Shown in pieces: positions 26,155 to 34,849 of a DNA stretch of 64,000 nucleotides. The DNA is from Ruixingdingia sedimenti (GTDB lineage: Bacteria > Pseudomonadota > Alphaproteobacteria > Rhodobacterales > Rhodobacteraceae): the NCBI RefSeq assembly GCF_031432425.1, contig NZ_JAVKPH010000014.1, positions 39,717-103,716 of the forward strand, read 5' to 3'. Both the position numbers and the translations under genes were made by a program. The notes beneath the pieces are model-generated. The model did no database searches, was not told the DNA's origin, and worked only from the letters and a program-made list of their open reading frames with translations. Within the stretch, counting starts at the first letter, position 1. Each line of letters opens with the position of its first letter.

Positions 26155-27552
26155 ATGAAATACCAATCGCAGAAAATCGCGCTGGCCTATTTCATCGTCG
26201 CCATGGCGCTGTTCGCGGTGCAGGTGACGATGGGCCTGTTGCTGGGCTGGATCTATGTCGCGCCCAACTTCCTGTCGGAAATCCTGCCGTTCAACGTGGG
26301 CCGGATGCTGCATACCAACAGCCTGATCGTCTGGCTTCTGCTGGGCTTCTTCGGCGCCGCCTATTACCTGATCCCCGAGGAATCGGAACGCGAGATCCAT
26401 TCGACGAAACTCGCCTGGCTGCAACTGGCGATCTTCGTCATCGGCACCGCCGGGGTGGTGGTGACGTATCTCTTCAACCTCTTTCAGGGCAACTTCCTGC
26501 TGGGGGCCGAGGGGCGCGAGTTCATCGAACAGCCCAAATGGGTCAAGGTCGGCATCGTCGTGGCCGCGCTGATCTTCCTTTACAACATCAGCATGACCGT
26601 TCTGGCGGGCAAGAAGACGGCGATCACCAACATCCTGCTGTTGGGCCTGTGGGGGTTGGCGCTGCTGTTCCTCTTTGCCTTCTACAACCCGGAAAACCTG
26701 GCGCTCGACAAGATGTACTGGTGGTACATCGTCCATCTGTGGGTCGAGGGCACGTGGGAACTGGTCATGGCCTCGATCCTCGCCTTCCTGATGCTCAAGC
26801 TGACGGGGGTGGACCGCGAGGTGGTGGAAAAATGGCTCTATGTCATCGCCGCGCTGGCGCTGTTTTCCGGCATCCTGGGCACCGGGCACCATTACTTCTG
26901 GATCGGCACCCCGGGGTACTGGCAGTGGATCGGGTCCATCTTCTCGTCCTTCGAGGTGGCGCCGTTCTTCGCCATGATGGCCTTCGCCTTCGTCATGGTC
27001 TGGAAGGGCCGCCGCGACCACCCGAACAAGGCCGCGCTGTTGTGGAGCCTCGGCTGCGCGGTGCTGGCGTTCTTTGGCGCGGGGGTCTGGGGGTTCCTGC
27101 ACACGCTGCACGGGGTGAACTACTATACCCACGGCACGCAGATCACCGCCGCGCACGGGCACCTCGCCTTCTACGGCGCCTATGTCTGTCTCAACCTGGC
27201 GATCATCACCTATGCGCTGCCGCATCTTCTGGGCCGCGATCCCTATAACCAGGTGCTCAACATGGGCTCGTTCTGGCTGATGTCGGGCGGCGTGGTGTTC
27301 ATGACCTTCACGCTGACCTTCGCGGGCACGGTGCAGACGCACCTGCAACGGGTGAACGGCGAATACTTCATGGGCGTGCAGGACCAGCTGTGGATCTTCT
27401 ACGCCATGCGCTTCGGGGCGGGCGTGGCGGTGGTGCTGGGGGCGGTGCTGTTCATCTATGCCGTCCTCGTGCCGCGGCGCGAGATCGTGACCCCCGGCCC
27501 GCTGGAACAGGGCCGTATCGAGCGCGATCCCGACCACATGGCGGCGGAGTGA
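26155..27552 (+). CDS. norB: NorB, catalytic subunit of nitric oxide reductase
   Basis: A 465-residue protein with about twelve membrane helices, belonging to the heme-copper oxidase superfamily. It reduces two nitric oxide molecules to nitrous oxide at a heme b3/non-heme iron site. Visible family segments are HTNSLIVWLLLGFFGAAYYL near 59, WWYIVHLWVEGTWE near 189 with the histidine and glutamate ligands, GTGHHYFWIG near 242 and THGTQITAAHGHLAFYGAY near 325. It starts 12 bases after norC. Confidence 0.97.
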   Translation: MKYQSQKIALAYFIVAMALFAVQVTMGLLLGWIYVAPNFLSEILPFNVGRMLHTNSLIVWLLLGFFGAAYYLIPEESEREIHSTKLAWLQLAIFVIGTAGVVVTYLFNLFQGNFLLGAEGREFIEQPKWVKVGIVVAALIFLYNISMTVLAGKKTAITNILLLGLWGLALLFLFAFYNPENLALDKMYWWYIVHLWVEGTWELVMASILAFLMLKLTGVDREVVEKWLYVIAALALFSGILGTGHHYFWIGTPGYWQWIGSIFSSFEVAPFFAMMAFAFVMVWKGRRDHPNKAALLWSLGCAVLAFFGAGVWGFLHTLHGVNYYTHGTQITAAHGHLAFYGAYVCLNLAIITYALPHLLGRDPYNQVLNMGSFWLMSGGVVFMTFTLTFAGTVQTHLQRVNGEYFMGVQDQLWIFYAMRFGAGVAVVLGAVLFIYAVLVPRREIVTPGPLEQGRIERDPDHMAAE

Positions 27553-28358
27553 TGATGATGGACGGAACCCGGATGGGGGCGGCGGACGCCCCCTTCTACC
27601 TGCCCCAGGGCGACGAGGTCGCGGTGTTCGAGGCCGCCGCCGCCCGCCGCCTGCCGGTGCTGCTGAAGGGCCCCACCGGCTGCGGCAAGACCCGCTTCGT
27701 CGCCCATATGGCGGCGCGGCTGGGGCGGCCGCTTTACACCGTCGCCTGCCATGACGATCTGGCGGCGGCGGACCTGATCGGCCGCTGGCTGCTGAAGGGG
27801 GGCGAAACGGTCTGGGTCGACGGCCCGCTGACCCGCGCGGTGCGCGAAGGCGCGATCTGTTATCTGGACGAGGTGGTCGAGGCCCGCAAGGACGTGACCG
27901 TCGTCCTGCACCCCCTGACCGACGACCGGCGCATCCTGCCCATCGACCGCACCGGCGAGGAACTGGAGGCGCATCCAGACTTCCTTCTGGTCGCCTCCTA
28001 CAACCCGGGCTACCAGAACATCCTCAAGACGCTGAAACCCTCTACCCGGCAGCGGTTCGTGGGGCTGGAATTCGGCTTCCCGCGGCCCGAACACGAAATC
28101 CCCGTGGTCGCGCGCGAAAGCGGGCTGGCAGAGGACCGCGTGGCGCCGCTGGTGCGGCTGGCGGGCAAGCTGCGCGCGATGAAGGGGCAGGATCTGGAAG
28201 AGGGCGTCTCGACCCGCCTCGTCGTCTATTGCGCGGCGCTGATCGCGGGCGGCATGCCCGTGGAACGCGCCATCCGCGCGGCGATGATCGAGCCGCTGAC
28301 CGACGATGCGGATGTGAAGGCCGGGCTCCGCGATCTTGTGACCGCCGTTTTCGGGTGA
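27552..28358 (+). CDS. norQ: NorQ, MoxR-type AAA+ ATPase for NOR activation
   Basis: A 268-residue AAA+ protein of the MoxR/CbbQ group: Walker A GPTGCGKT at 40-47, Walker B GAICYLDEV near 111, sensor region LLVASYNPGYQN. With NorD it inserts the non-heme iron of NorB. The start overlaps the norB stop in ATGATGATG; any of three adjacent ATG codons is possible, and also the ATG at 27573. Confidence 0.94.
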   Translation: MMMDGTRMGAADAPFYLPQGDEVAVFEAAAARRLPVLLKGPTGCGKTRFVAHMAARLGRPLYTVACHDDLAAADLIGRWLLKGGETVWVDGPLTRAVREGAICYLDEVVEARKDVTVVLHPLTDDRRILPIDRTGEELEAHPDFLLVASYNPGYQNILKTLKPSTRQRFVGLEFGFPRPEHEIPVVARESGLAEDRVAPLVRLAGKLRAMKGQDLEEGVSTRLVVYCAALIAGGMPVERAIRAAMIEPLTDDADVKAGLRDLVTAVFG

Positions 28359-28366
28359 GGCCGGCC

Positions 28367-30295
28367 ATGTCACGGATCGCATTCGAGCCATGGGAACCCG
28401 AAGAAACCATCGGGAAACTGTGGCACGCCTATGCCAGCCGTCTGGACGCTGATCCCGTCCACGATGGAGCCCGTGTTCACCTGTCGCAGGTGGGCGGACG
28501 GCTGGCAGTCCTGTTCCGGGGTCTCGGCGGCGATGGCGCCGTCGAGATCAAGCCGGTGGCAGAGGAAACCGCGCACCACCGGCTGTCGCTGCTGCGCCGC
28601 CTGGGCACCTGGCGCGAAAGCGTGCCAAGGGCGAGCTTCGACGGCGCGACCCTGCGCCTGCCGGAAGTGCTGGCCGTGTTCCCGGCGGCACCGGCGAATG
28701 CGGCGCTGTATCTGTGGCTGGCGGCTGCGGCTGCGGGGCTGCGGGGCCTGCCGGTGCGCGAAGAGGCCGCCGACCCCTTGCAGGCCGATCTGGCCGCGAT
28801 CGAGACCGCGAAGGCCATGACCGAGGCCGCGTTGCAGGTCGCCCCCGGCTTCCGCGCCCTTCACGCCGACCTGTGCGCCGCCACGCTGGCGCTGCGCCGT
28901 ACCCCGCCCCTGCCGCCGGCAGAAGCGGCGGTAGAGGCCCGCGTGCGCCATGCGTTGGGGCAGGACATCGCCCTGCCGCCCCTGCCTGCGCGCGCGCCGC
29001 GCGGGTATCGCCCGTTCCGGCCCGTGGCGCTGTGGCCCGACCTGCGCGCGCTGGCGCGGTCGGAAACGACGGCGGTCGAAACCCGGGCCACCGACGGTCC
29101 GCCCGAACAATCCGACGACGAACGCACCGCGCGCCGCGCGCGCCGCCGCAAGGCCGATCAGGCAGACCGGAAAGACAGCCTCATCCTGCACAAGTTCGAG
29201 GCCATCCTGTCGATGACCGAATTCCTCAACCTCAACCGCCGGGTCGAGGACGACGACGAGGATACCGCCAGAAAGGCCGCCGACGATCAGGAGGAAATCG
29301 GCCTCGCGCAGATTTCCAAGGCCCCCGCCACCCGCCTGAAACTGCATCTCGACCTCGCCCCCGAGGACGTGGACCGGGAAGCATTGTCAGGCATCGTCAC
29401 CTATCCCGAATGGGATGTCCGCACCAACGCTTACCTGCCCGCGCATGCCCGTGTTCTCCATTCACGGGCAGAGGGGGTGGAGGGTGCGGCATCCCCGTTT
29501 CGGGACGATCCGCGCGCCGCCGCACGTATCCGCGCCGTCCGACGCCAGTTCGAGGCCTTGCGTCCCAGCCTCGTCTCGAGCCCTGGCCACCCGGACGGCG
29601 ACGAACTGGATACGGAACGGGCGGTGCGCGCGCGGGTCGATCTTTATGCCAGCGGCGAAGGGACGGATCGGGTCTGGCGCCAGACCCGCCCCGAACGCCG
29701 CGACCTTGCGGTGTCGATCCTTCTGGACGTCTCGCGCAGCACCGAAAGCGCCATCCCCGGCCACGGCCACGAAGGCCGCAGCGTCATCGACATCGAACGC
29801 GAGGCGCTGGCGGCGCTGGCATGGGGGCTCGACGCCTGCGGCGACGCCTTTTCCATCCACGCCTTTTCCTCGCTGCGGCGCCAGCGCGTATTCGTGCAAG
29901 AGGTGAAGAGCTTCGCCGAACCGATGGGCGCGGCGACCGAGGCCCGCATCGCCGCGCTGAAGCCTGGGCATTACACCCGGCTCGGCGCCGCGATCCGGCA
30001 TGTGTCGGCGGGCCTGTCGCAAGAGGCGCGGCGGCGGCGGTTGCTGCTGGTCATCACCGACGGCAAGCCCAACGATCTGGACCATTACGAGGGCCGCCAC
30101 GGCATCGAGGACAGCCGCATGGCGGTGATGGAGGCGCGCCGTGCGGGCCATGCCGTGTTCGGCATCACCGTGGACCGCGACGGGAAATCGTGGTTTCCCC
30201 GCCTGTTCGGGCAGGGCGCCTTCGCGGTGATCCCCCACCCCGAGAAACTGACGCAGGCCCTGCCCGCGATCTATCGCCAACTGGTGATCGGATGA
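28367..30295 (+). CDS. norD: NorD, VWA-domain partner of NorQ
   Basis: A 642-residue protein with a C-terminal von Willebrand factor A domain whose metal-site motif DVSRSTES is near 454-461, followed by the conserved TRLGAAIRH and ITDGKPNDLDHYEG. The first 400 residues are helical with a charged acidic region (about 300-320). NorD works with NorQ as a chelatase-like pair in assembly of nitric oxide reductase. Start ATG 28367, just after norQ; the stop overlaps norE. Confidence 0.94.
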   Translation: MSRIAFEPWEPEETIGKLWHAYASRLDADPVHDGARVHLSQVGGRLAVLFRGLGGDGAVEIKPVAEETAHHRLSLLRRLGTWRESVPRASFDGATLRLPEVLAVFPAAPANAALYLWLAAAAAGLRGLPVREEAADPLQADLAAIETAKAMTEAALQVAPGFRALHADLCAATLALRRTPPLPPAEAAVEARVRHALGQDIALPPLPARAPRGYRPFRPVALWPDLRALARSETTAVETRATDGPPEQSDDERTARRARRRKADQADRKDSLILHKFEAILSMTEFLNLNRRVEDDDEDTARKAADDQEEIGLAQISKAPATRLKLHLDLAPEDVDREALSGIVTYPEWDVRTNAYLPAHARVLHSRAEGVEGAASPFRDDPRAAARIRAVRRQFEALRPSLVSSPGHPDGDELDTERAVRARVDLYASGEGTDRVWRQTRPERRDLAVSILLDVSRSTESAIPGHGHEGRSVIDIEREALAALAWGLDACGDAFSIHAFSSLRRQRVFVQEVKSFAEPMGAATEARIAALKPGHYTRLGAAIRHVSAGLSQEARRRRLLLVITDGKPNDLDHYEGRHGIEDSRMAVMEARRAGHAVFGITVDRDGKSWFPRLFGQGAFAVIPHPEKLTQALPAIYRQLVIG

Positions 30296-30858
30296 ACGGG
30301 AACGCGCCTTCGGCCGAACGCCCCTCGGCGCTGGATGCGCTGCCGGGCGATCTGATGATGTGGGTCCTGATCGTGTCGGAACTGGCCGTGTTCGGGGCGG
30401 GATTGCTGGCCTTCATGGCGGTGCGGCTGACCGACCCGGCGGGGTTTGCAGAGGCGCAGGCGCATCTGAGCCCGCTGAAGGCAGGGATCAACACCATCGT
30501 CCTCGTCACCTCGGGCTGGTTCGCCGCCCTCGGCCTGCGCGCGGTGGAGGCGGGGCAGGTCGGGCGGATGCGGGGGCTGCTGGCGCTGGCCTCGGTTCTG
30601 GGCGTGGTGTTTCTGGTGCTGAAGGGGCAGGAATATGCCGCGCTCTGGTCCGCGGGGATCGGGTTTGAAACCCATGCCTTCTTCACCTTCCACATCCTGC
30701 TGACCGGGTTCCATGCCGCCCATGTGCTGGCCGGGATCGTGGTGCTGGCGCTGGTCGGGGCGCTGGCCACGCCGCAGGCGGTGGAAACCGGGGCGGCCTT
30801 CTGGCACATGGTCGATGTGGTCTGGGTGCTGCTGTTTCCGGTGGTTTATCTGCTATGA
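30292..30858 (+). CDS. norE: NorE, cytochrome oxidase subunit III-like protein
   Basis: A 188-residue membrane protein with about five helices, related to subunit III of cytochrome c oxidase (LPGDLMMWVLIVSELAVFG, HAFFTFHILLTGFHAAHVL, FWHMVDVVWVLLFPVVYLL). NorE and NorF improve NOR activity but are not essential. It is coupled at both ends: ATGA overlaps with norD and norF. Confidence 0.92.
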   Translation: MNGNAPSAERPSALDALPGDLMMWVLIVSELAVFGAGLLAFMAVRLTDPAGFAEAQAHLSPLKAGINTIVLVTSGWFAALGLRAVEAGQVGRMRGLLALASVLGVVFLVLKGQEYAALWSAGIGFETHAFFTFHILLTGFHAAHVLAGIVVLALVGALATPQAVETGAAFWHMVDVVWVLLFPVVYLL

Positions 30859-31100
30859 CCCTGACGCGCGCATGGATCCTGCTTGTGGCCCTGTCGGCGC
30901 TGACCACCCTCGCCGCGGCGGGGCTGGGCGGGCGGTGGCTGGCGCTGGCGGTGCTGCCCTTGGCCTGGGCCAAGGCGCAACTGATCCTGAACCGATACCT
31001 GCAACTGTCGCAGGCCCCCGCCATCGCGCGGGGTTTCGCGCTGGTTCTGGCGCTGTTCATGGCGCTGATGCTGGGGCTGGCGCTGGCCGCGGGGGGCTGA
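30855..31100 (+). CDS. norF: NorF, small membrane subunit of NOR cluster
   Basis: An 81-residue protein with two to three hydrophobic segments and the stretch AKAQLILNRYLQLSQAP in the middle, like subunit IV-type NorF proteins. It ends the nor operon and faces the convergent nnr gene across 15 bases. Confidence 0.85.
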   Translation: MTLTRAWILLVALSALTTLAAAGLGGRWLALAVLPLAWAKAQLILNRYLQLSQAPAIARGFALVLALFMALMLGLALAAGG

Positions 31101-31115
31101 CCCCGCCCGGGCGGA

Positions 31116-31823
31116 TCAGCGCGTCCAGGCCATCGCCGGGTCTTCCTCGACATAGGTGCGCAGCACCGCGATATCCTCGATCTGGGCGAGGTTCTGGCGG
31201 ACGGTGACGCCCTGTTCCTTGAGCCGCGCGAAGGCACGGCTGAGGCTTTCGGGCTTCATCCCCAGGCGGCCCGCGATCAGCACCTTGTCGTAGGGCAGCG
31301 TCACCTTGCACGCCCCGCTGTCGCAATCGGCCAGTTCCAGCAGGAATTCCGCCACCCGCTGCGCGCCGGTCTGGGCCTTGAGCTGTTCCACCTGCGTCAC
31401 CAGGCTGTGCAGGTGGACGAAGGTGGCCGACAGGATGGCGATGGCCACTTCGGGGTTGTCGCGGATCCGGCGCAGAAGGCTGTCGGCCTCGATGCGGATC
31501 AGGGTGCAGTCGGTGACGGCCTCGGCGGCGACGGGGTAGGTGTCGTTGCGGAAGGCCACCGCCTCGCCGAAAGAGGCGCCCTTGGTGAACACGCCCACCA
31601 CCGCCTCCGCCCCGCTCGGCGCGATGCGGTAGAGCTTCACCCAGCCTTCGGCGACGATATAGATCGCGCGGGCGCGTTCGTCCTGTAGGAAGATGGTGGC
31701 GCCGCGCGGAAACTGGCGCACATGGGCCTCGTCCAGCACGGCGCGGGCGACGGCATCGGGCGCCGCCGACAGCAGGATGGAGCTTCGGGCAAGCGCGGCA
31801 TATTCGGCTTTCATCGTGGCCAT
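31116..31823 (-). CDS. nnr: NNR, Crp/Fnr-family nitric-oxide-responsive activator
   Basis: A 235-residue regulator: cyclic-nucleotide-binding-like domain (about 15-130, GATIFLQDERARAIYIVAEG), dimer helix and a C-terminal winged helix-turn-helix with YDKVLIAGRLGMKPESLSRAFARL. It lacks the N-terminal cysteine cluster of FNR, as NNR/DNR proteins do. It activates nir and nor genes at TTGAC-N4-GTTAA boxes, which are present here. Start ATG 31823 (MATMKAEYAAL); a second ATG lies at 31814, and the longer frame from 31922 has no family match. Confidence 0.93.
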   Translation of the reverse strand: MATMKAEYAALARSSILLSAAPDAVARAVLDEAHVRQFPRGATIFLQDERARAIYIVAEGWVKLYRIAPSGAEAVVGVFTKGASFGEAVAFRNDTYPVAAEAVTDCTLIRIEADSLLRRIRDNPEVAIAILSATFVHLHSLVTQVEQLKAQTGAQRVAEFLLELADCDSGACKVTLPYDKVLIAGRLGMKPESLSRAFARLKEQGVTVRQNLAQIEDIAVLRTYVEEDPAMAWTR

Positions 31824-31976
31824 GTTCCTCTGCAACCCCGTCCGCCGCGCCGGAAAGGACCGGCGCGTGGCCCGCGCCGCTTTTCTGTAATCCGTCGCGC
31901 GCGGGTTGACCATCCTCGGCACGGTTGCAGGGGAAAAAGGCCGGACCTGTGGCCGGGGTGTGCCGGCACGGGAAAC

Positions 31977-32004
31977 GGGCCCGGCGCCTTGCCGCGCCGG
32001 GCCC
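31977..32004 (-). terminator. Terminator of the proline-rich small gene
   Basis: GGGCCCGGCGC and its complement form an 11-bp stem with a 6-base loop, followed on the minus strand by GTTT. It lies 22 bases after the stop of the small gene at 32026-32238. Confidence 0.6.
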
Positions 32005-32025
32005 GCGGCCGCCGCCGCGGGGCGG

Positions 32026-32238
32026 TCAGCCCGCCGGGCGGTTCGGGATCGTCACGGGGGCGTCGGGATCCGGGTCGGGCAGCGGGTCACCGACATCGGG
32101 GATGTTGGGAATGTCGGGCGGCTGCCGCCCCGGTTCGGGATCCTGAACCGGCAGGTCGGGCGGATCCTGCGGCACGTCCGGGCCCGCGGGCGGGTCGGGA
32201 TCGACGGGCAGTCGGGGGTCTTTTCCTCCGTTCGGCAT
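32026..32238 (-). CDS. Small proline/aspartate-rich protein, stress-regulated
   Basis: A 70-residue protein beginning MPNGGKDPRLPVDPDPP, with about one third proline and many aspartates, no hydrophobic segment and no signal peptide. It should be disordered. A strong ribosome site (GGAGGAACC) precedes the start, an EcfG-type promoter lies 42 bases before it, and a terminator follows its stop, so the gene has a complete transcription unit. I do not recognise a family. It diverges from a second small stress gene. Confidence 0.65.
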   Translation of the reverse strand: MPNGGKDPRLPVDPDPPAGPDVPQDPPDLPVQDPEPGRQPPDIPNIPDVGDPLPDPDPDAPVTIPNRPAG

Positions 32239-32279
32239 GGCGGTTCCTCCGTCTTGCAGCAGCTGTCCTGCAACAGGCC

Positions 32280-32305
32280 AACCGCCCCGGCGCCGGCTTT
32301 GTTCC
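32280..32305 (-). promoter_or_regulatory. EcfG-type promoter (minus) for the proline-rich gene
   Basis: On the minus strand GGAAC is followed after 18 bases by GTT (or after 17 by GGTT). This matches the alphaproteobacterial general-stress promoter GGAAC-N16/17-cGTT. Confidence 0.55.
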
Positions 32306-32327
32306 CCCTCTTCGCCGGGCGGGGGCG

Positions 32328-32352
32328 GGAACAACGCCGGATCCTGCCGGTT
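32328..32352 (+). promoter_or_regulatory. EcfG-type promoter for the exported small protein
   Basis: GGAAC at 32328-32332, spacer of 17, GTT at 32350-32352. It lies 40 bases before the start at 32392 and is back to back with the minus-strand promoter at 32280-32305. Confidence 0.65.
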
Positions 32353-32391
32353 GGGTTCGCATCGGCAAACCGGCAGGAACAGGAGGAACCG

Positions 32392-32667
32392 ATGACGAAG
32401 GCCCGTTTTTCCGTGGCAACGGCGGTTCTTGCCCTGCTGCCCGCCGGCGCCCCGGCGCAGGAGGCCGCGGCGATGAAGATCCCGCCGGCCGTTTGCGCCG
32501 GCCTGATCGCGGCGCCCTCCGGGCCGCCGGTGCGGGCCGGCCTGCACGAGGTGACGCTGGTCCTGCCCGCGCCGTCCTGCGCCATACCGCAGGTCCGCCC
32601 GGTGGCGGCGAAGGCCCTGCCTGCCCCCCGGCCCCGGCCCGCGCCCTGGCGCGCCGGCCCGATGTGA
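32392..32667 (+). CDS. Small exported protein of unknown function
   Basis: A 91-residue protein with a signal peptide (MTKARFSVATAVLALLPAGAPAQ, cut near residue 23) and a short mature part rich in alanine and proline containing two cysteines, which may form a disulfide in the periplasm. AGGAGG precedes the start. An EcfG-type promoter lies 40 bases upstream. It is probably cotranscribed with the gene at 32745. No family recognised. Confidence 0.65.
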   Translation: MTKARFSVATAVLALLPAGAPAQEAAAMKIPPAVCAGLIAAPSGPPVRAGLHEVTLVLPAPSCAIPQVRPVAAKALPAPRPRPAPWRAGPM

Positions 32668-32744
32668 TTGCGCCCGCCGGGTCGCCCCGGCCGACCCCGG
32701 CGGGCAAGGTGACGACCCGTCCACTTCAACCCATGGAGGCAACG

Positions 32745-33299
32745 ATGCCCGTGACCACCCGACTCTACGACACCTATGACGCCGCCGCAGATGCGGTCGA
32801 CCGGATCGAGGCGCTCGGCCTCGACGGGGTGGACGCCTCGATCCTCGGCGGGGACAGCCTTCGCGACGGCCGTGTTTCCATCGACCCGGTGACGGGCACG
32901 CCGGTCTATCCGCCGGAAGGCGAACCGGGCGGGGCGACGGCGGCGGGGGCCACCGTGGGCGCGGCGCTTGGCGGCGGCGCGGGGCTGCTGGCCGGTCTGG
33001 GGCTGATCGCGGTGCCGGGGATCGGCCCGCTGGTCGCCACCGGCTGGCTGATCACCGCGCTGACCGGCGCGGCGGGCGGGGCGCTGGCGGGGGCCACCGT
33101 GGGCGCCATCGCCGATGTCGGCATCGCCGAAGAGGACGCCGCCCTTTACGGCGAAGCCTTCCGGCGCGGCGGCGTGGCCGTGAGCGTGCGTTTCCCCGAC
33201 GCCTTCCGCGCCGCGGTGGAAGATACGCTCGCCACCACCCCGGCCCGCCCGCCGGCCGATCTGCGCCGTGCCTATGAGGCCGAGGGCTGGCGGGGCTAG
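32745..33299 (+). CDS. General-stress-type protein with glycine-rich hydrophobic core
   Basis: A 184-residue protein. The N-terminus (TTRLYDTYDAAADAVDRIEALG) resembles the domain of YflT/general stress protein 17M. A central glycine/alanine-rich hydrophobic stretch (about 63-125) could span or lie on the membrane, and the C-terminus is a soluble GGVAVSVRFPDAF segment. Start ATG 32745 follows TGGAGGC; ATG 32733 is an alternative. No promoter of its own was seen, and it follows the exported small protein by 77 bases. Function unknown. Confidence 0.75.
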   Translation: MPVTTRLYDTYDAAADAVDRIEALGLDGVDASILGGDSLRDGRVSIDPVTGTPVYPPEGEPGGATAAGATVGAALGGGAGLLAGLGLIAVPGIGPLVATGWLITALTGAAGGALAGATVGAIADVGIAEEDAALYGEAFRRGGVAVSVRFPDAFRAAVEDTLATTPARPPADLRRAYEAEGWRG

Positions 33300-33353
33300 G
33301 AAGACGGGGAGTTCGATCACGCCCATCCAAGGGTGGATCAACCCTATGTCACC

Positions 33354-33545
33354 GCCGGGCCGGGCGGGATCAGGAAACGCACTGCGTTTCCCCCGCCCGT
33401 TCGCGCGACAGTTTCGTGAAAGACGGAGATGCCGGGAACACCGGATAGGCCAGCGCCTGCCCCGGCGGGCGAGAAGCGCCCGCCGGGGCAGCGGCATCGT
33501 CATCCCATGGCGAAGGCACGCGCCTTCGCCAGACAAATGGAAGAG
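33354..33545 (-). repeat. Dispersed palindromic repeat, copy C (inverted, shortened)
   Basis: The reverse complement of this segment matches copies A and B. The AAACGCACTGCGTTT hairpin, GGCCAGCGCCTG, the CGGGCGAGAAGCGCCCG block and the GAAGGCACGCGCCTTC hairpin are kept, but the GGCCGGGGGCCC block is missing. It fills the gap between the converging stress genes at 33299 and 33563. Confidence 0.75.
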
Positions 33546-33562
33546 CCAGATACCGCTCTGAC

Positions 33563-33754
33563 CTAATCCTCGTCCTCGACCTGTTCCGGCAGGCCCTCGT
33601 GCGAGGTGGAGGCGAGATCCTCCAGTTCCTTTTCCGTCATGCTGTCGTACATGTCCCGGGCGGCGCCGAACAATTCGCCGCGCGGGGTCTCGCCCCGCTT
33701 GGCGGACAGCGCGGCGCCGGCGGCTTTTTGCTGGGCCTTCGATTTCGCAGGCAT
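33563..33754 (-). CDS. DUF3008-family small protein
   Basis: A 63-residue basic-then-acidic protein: MPAKSKAQQKAAGAALSAKRG, then LFGAARDMYDSMTEKELEDLAST. This is the pattern of DUF3008, small proteins common in alphaproteobacteria and often stress-induced. The ribosome site is GAAAGGAG. It lies 16 bases after mgtC-like gene on the same strand and is probably cotranscribed with it from the EcfG-type promoter at 34349. Function unknown. Confidence 0.8.
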   Translation of the reverse strand: MPAKSKAQQKAAGAALSAKRGETPRGELFGAARDMYDSMTEKELEDLASTSHEGLPEQVEDED

Positions 33755-33770
33755 GGGGTTTCTCCTTTCC

Positions 33771-34298
33771 TCAGGATTCGTCGATGTCCGGCGGTCCGGT
33801 CTCGCCGTTCCGCGCCAGCCGGCGCGACACGCGGCGCAGCAGCCACAGCACCACCACCGTCAGCACCGTGGCCATGATCGCCAGCGGCAGAAGGCCGCTG
33901 CCGCAGGCCAGCCCGATCGCGCCGGCCATCCACATCCCCGCCCCGGTGGTCAGCCCCGTGACCCTGCCGCCCGAGGTGATGATCGACCCGGCGGCCAGAA
34001 AGGCGACGCCGGCGGTCACGGCCTCGATCAGCCGCAGCGGATCGGTCGAGATCTGCCCGGGCGCGCCGGTGGTGCCGGCGATGATCTCGGCGGTGATGAC
34101 GGTGAACAGGCAGGCGGCCATCGACACCACCATATGGGTGCGCAGGCCCGCGGCATTGGCATGGATTTCCCGTTCTATCCCGATGGCGGCGCCCAGAACG
34201 GCGGCGAACAGCAGCCGCAACAGCGCGGCCCCGGCGGTGACCGCCTTGAAAGGATCCTCGAATTCTGCCGCGACAAGCGACATCACGCTGGCGTCCAT
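33771..34298 (-). CDS. MgtC/SapB-family membrane protein
   Basis: A 175-residue protein with about five membrane helices. Family segments are RLLFAAVLGAAIGIEREIH near 27, GLRTHMVVSMAACLFTVI near 50 and RLIEAVTAGVAFLAAGSII near 86. MgtC proteins are linked to survival at low magnesium or acid, partly by inhibiting ATP synthase in pathogens. Here the stress promoter at 34349-34373 suggests a role in the general stress response. Confidence 0.85.
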   Translation of the reverse strand: MDASVMSLVAAEFEDPFKAVTAGAALLRLLFAAVLGAAIGIEREIHANAAGLRTHMVVSMAACLFTVITAEIIAGTTGAPGQISTDPLRLIEAVTAGVAFLAAGSIITSGGRVTGLTTGAGMWMAGAIGLACGSGLLPLAIMATVLTVVVLWLLRRVSRRLARNGETGPPDIDES

Positions 34299-34343
34299 GG
34301 CGGTCCTCTGGCGGGCGGTATCCTGCCGGGCGGCCCCGGCGCA

Positions 34344-34373
34344 GGAACAACCGGCCCCCGGGGCGGTTGTTCC
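34344..34373. promoter_or_regulatory. Interlocked pair of divergent EcfG-type promoters
   Basis: On the plus strand GGAAC (34344-34348), 17 bases, GTT (34366-34368). On the minus strand GGAAC (34373-34369), 17 bases, GTT (34351-34349). The two are nearly a perfect palindrome, so each -35 element overlaps the other -10 element. The plus promoter serves the PRC-barrel gene, the minus promoter the MgtC gene. Confidence 0.7.
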
Positions 34374-34452
34374 CTCGAAAATGCCGCAGCCATCCGGCGG
34401 CGGCGCTTTCGACCGCAACCCTTTGGGCACGGCCCGAACGCAGGAGGAGCGA

Positions 34453-34749
34453 ATGGACCACAGCAGACACACCCCCCTGACCCGTCAGGAACTGAACGAG
34501 GCCGTGCTGAACGGCGCCCCCGTCTATGGCGTGGACGATGAAAAGATCGGCACCATTTCCCATGTGCACGGGGTGGGCGCGGTCACGGATGTCGTCGTCG
34601 ATGTCGGCGGGTTCCTGGGCATCGGATCGAAGCCGGTCCTGGTCAGCGTGGATCAACTGAACCTGATGCGGGACGAGAACGGCAAGGTGCACGGGGTCAC
34701 GTCCTGGACCAAGGACCAGCTGAAGGAACTGCCCGAACACCGGCACTGA
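34453..34749 (+). CDS. Small PRC-barrel protein
   Basis: A 98-residue cytoplasmic protein made of one PRC-barrel: NGAPVYGVDDEKIGTISHVHG, then DVVVDVGGFLGIGSKPVLVSVDQL and TSWTKDQLKELPEH. Such PRC-barrel proteins are frequent members of EcfG regulons and of unknown biochemical role. AGGAGG precedes the start, and the EcfG-type promoter lies 85 bases upstream. A strong terminator follows. Confidence 0.85.
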   Translation: MDHSRHTPLTRQELNEAVLNGAPVYGVDDEKIGTISHVHGVGAVTDVVVDVGGFLGIGSKPVLVSVDQLNLMRDENGKVHGVTSWTKDQLKELPEHRH

Positions 34750-34772
34750 ACGGCAGCGCCGCGACACCCCCA

Positions 34773-34801
34773 CGGGCGGCCCGGAAACCCCGGGCCGCCC
34801 G
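34773..34801 (+). terminator. Terminator after PRC-barrel gene
   Basis: CGGGCGGCCCGG and CCGGGCCGCCCG form a 12-bp perfect stem with a 5-base loop, 24 bases after the stop, followed by TTCGCCTTT. Confidence 0.7.
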
Positions 34802-34849
34802 TTCGCCTTTGCGCCTCTGCCATGCGCGCGCGCGCCGGGGCCGACAAAA

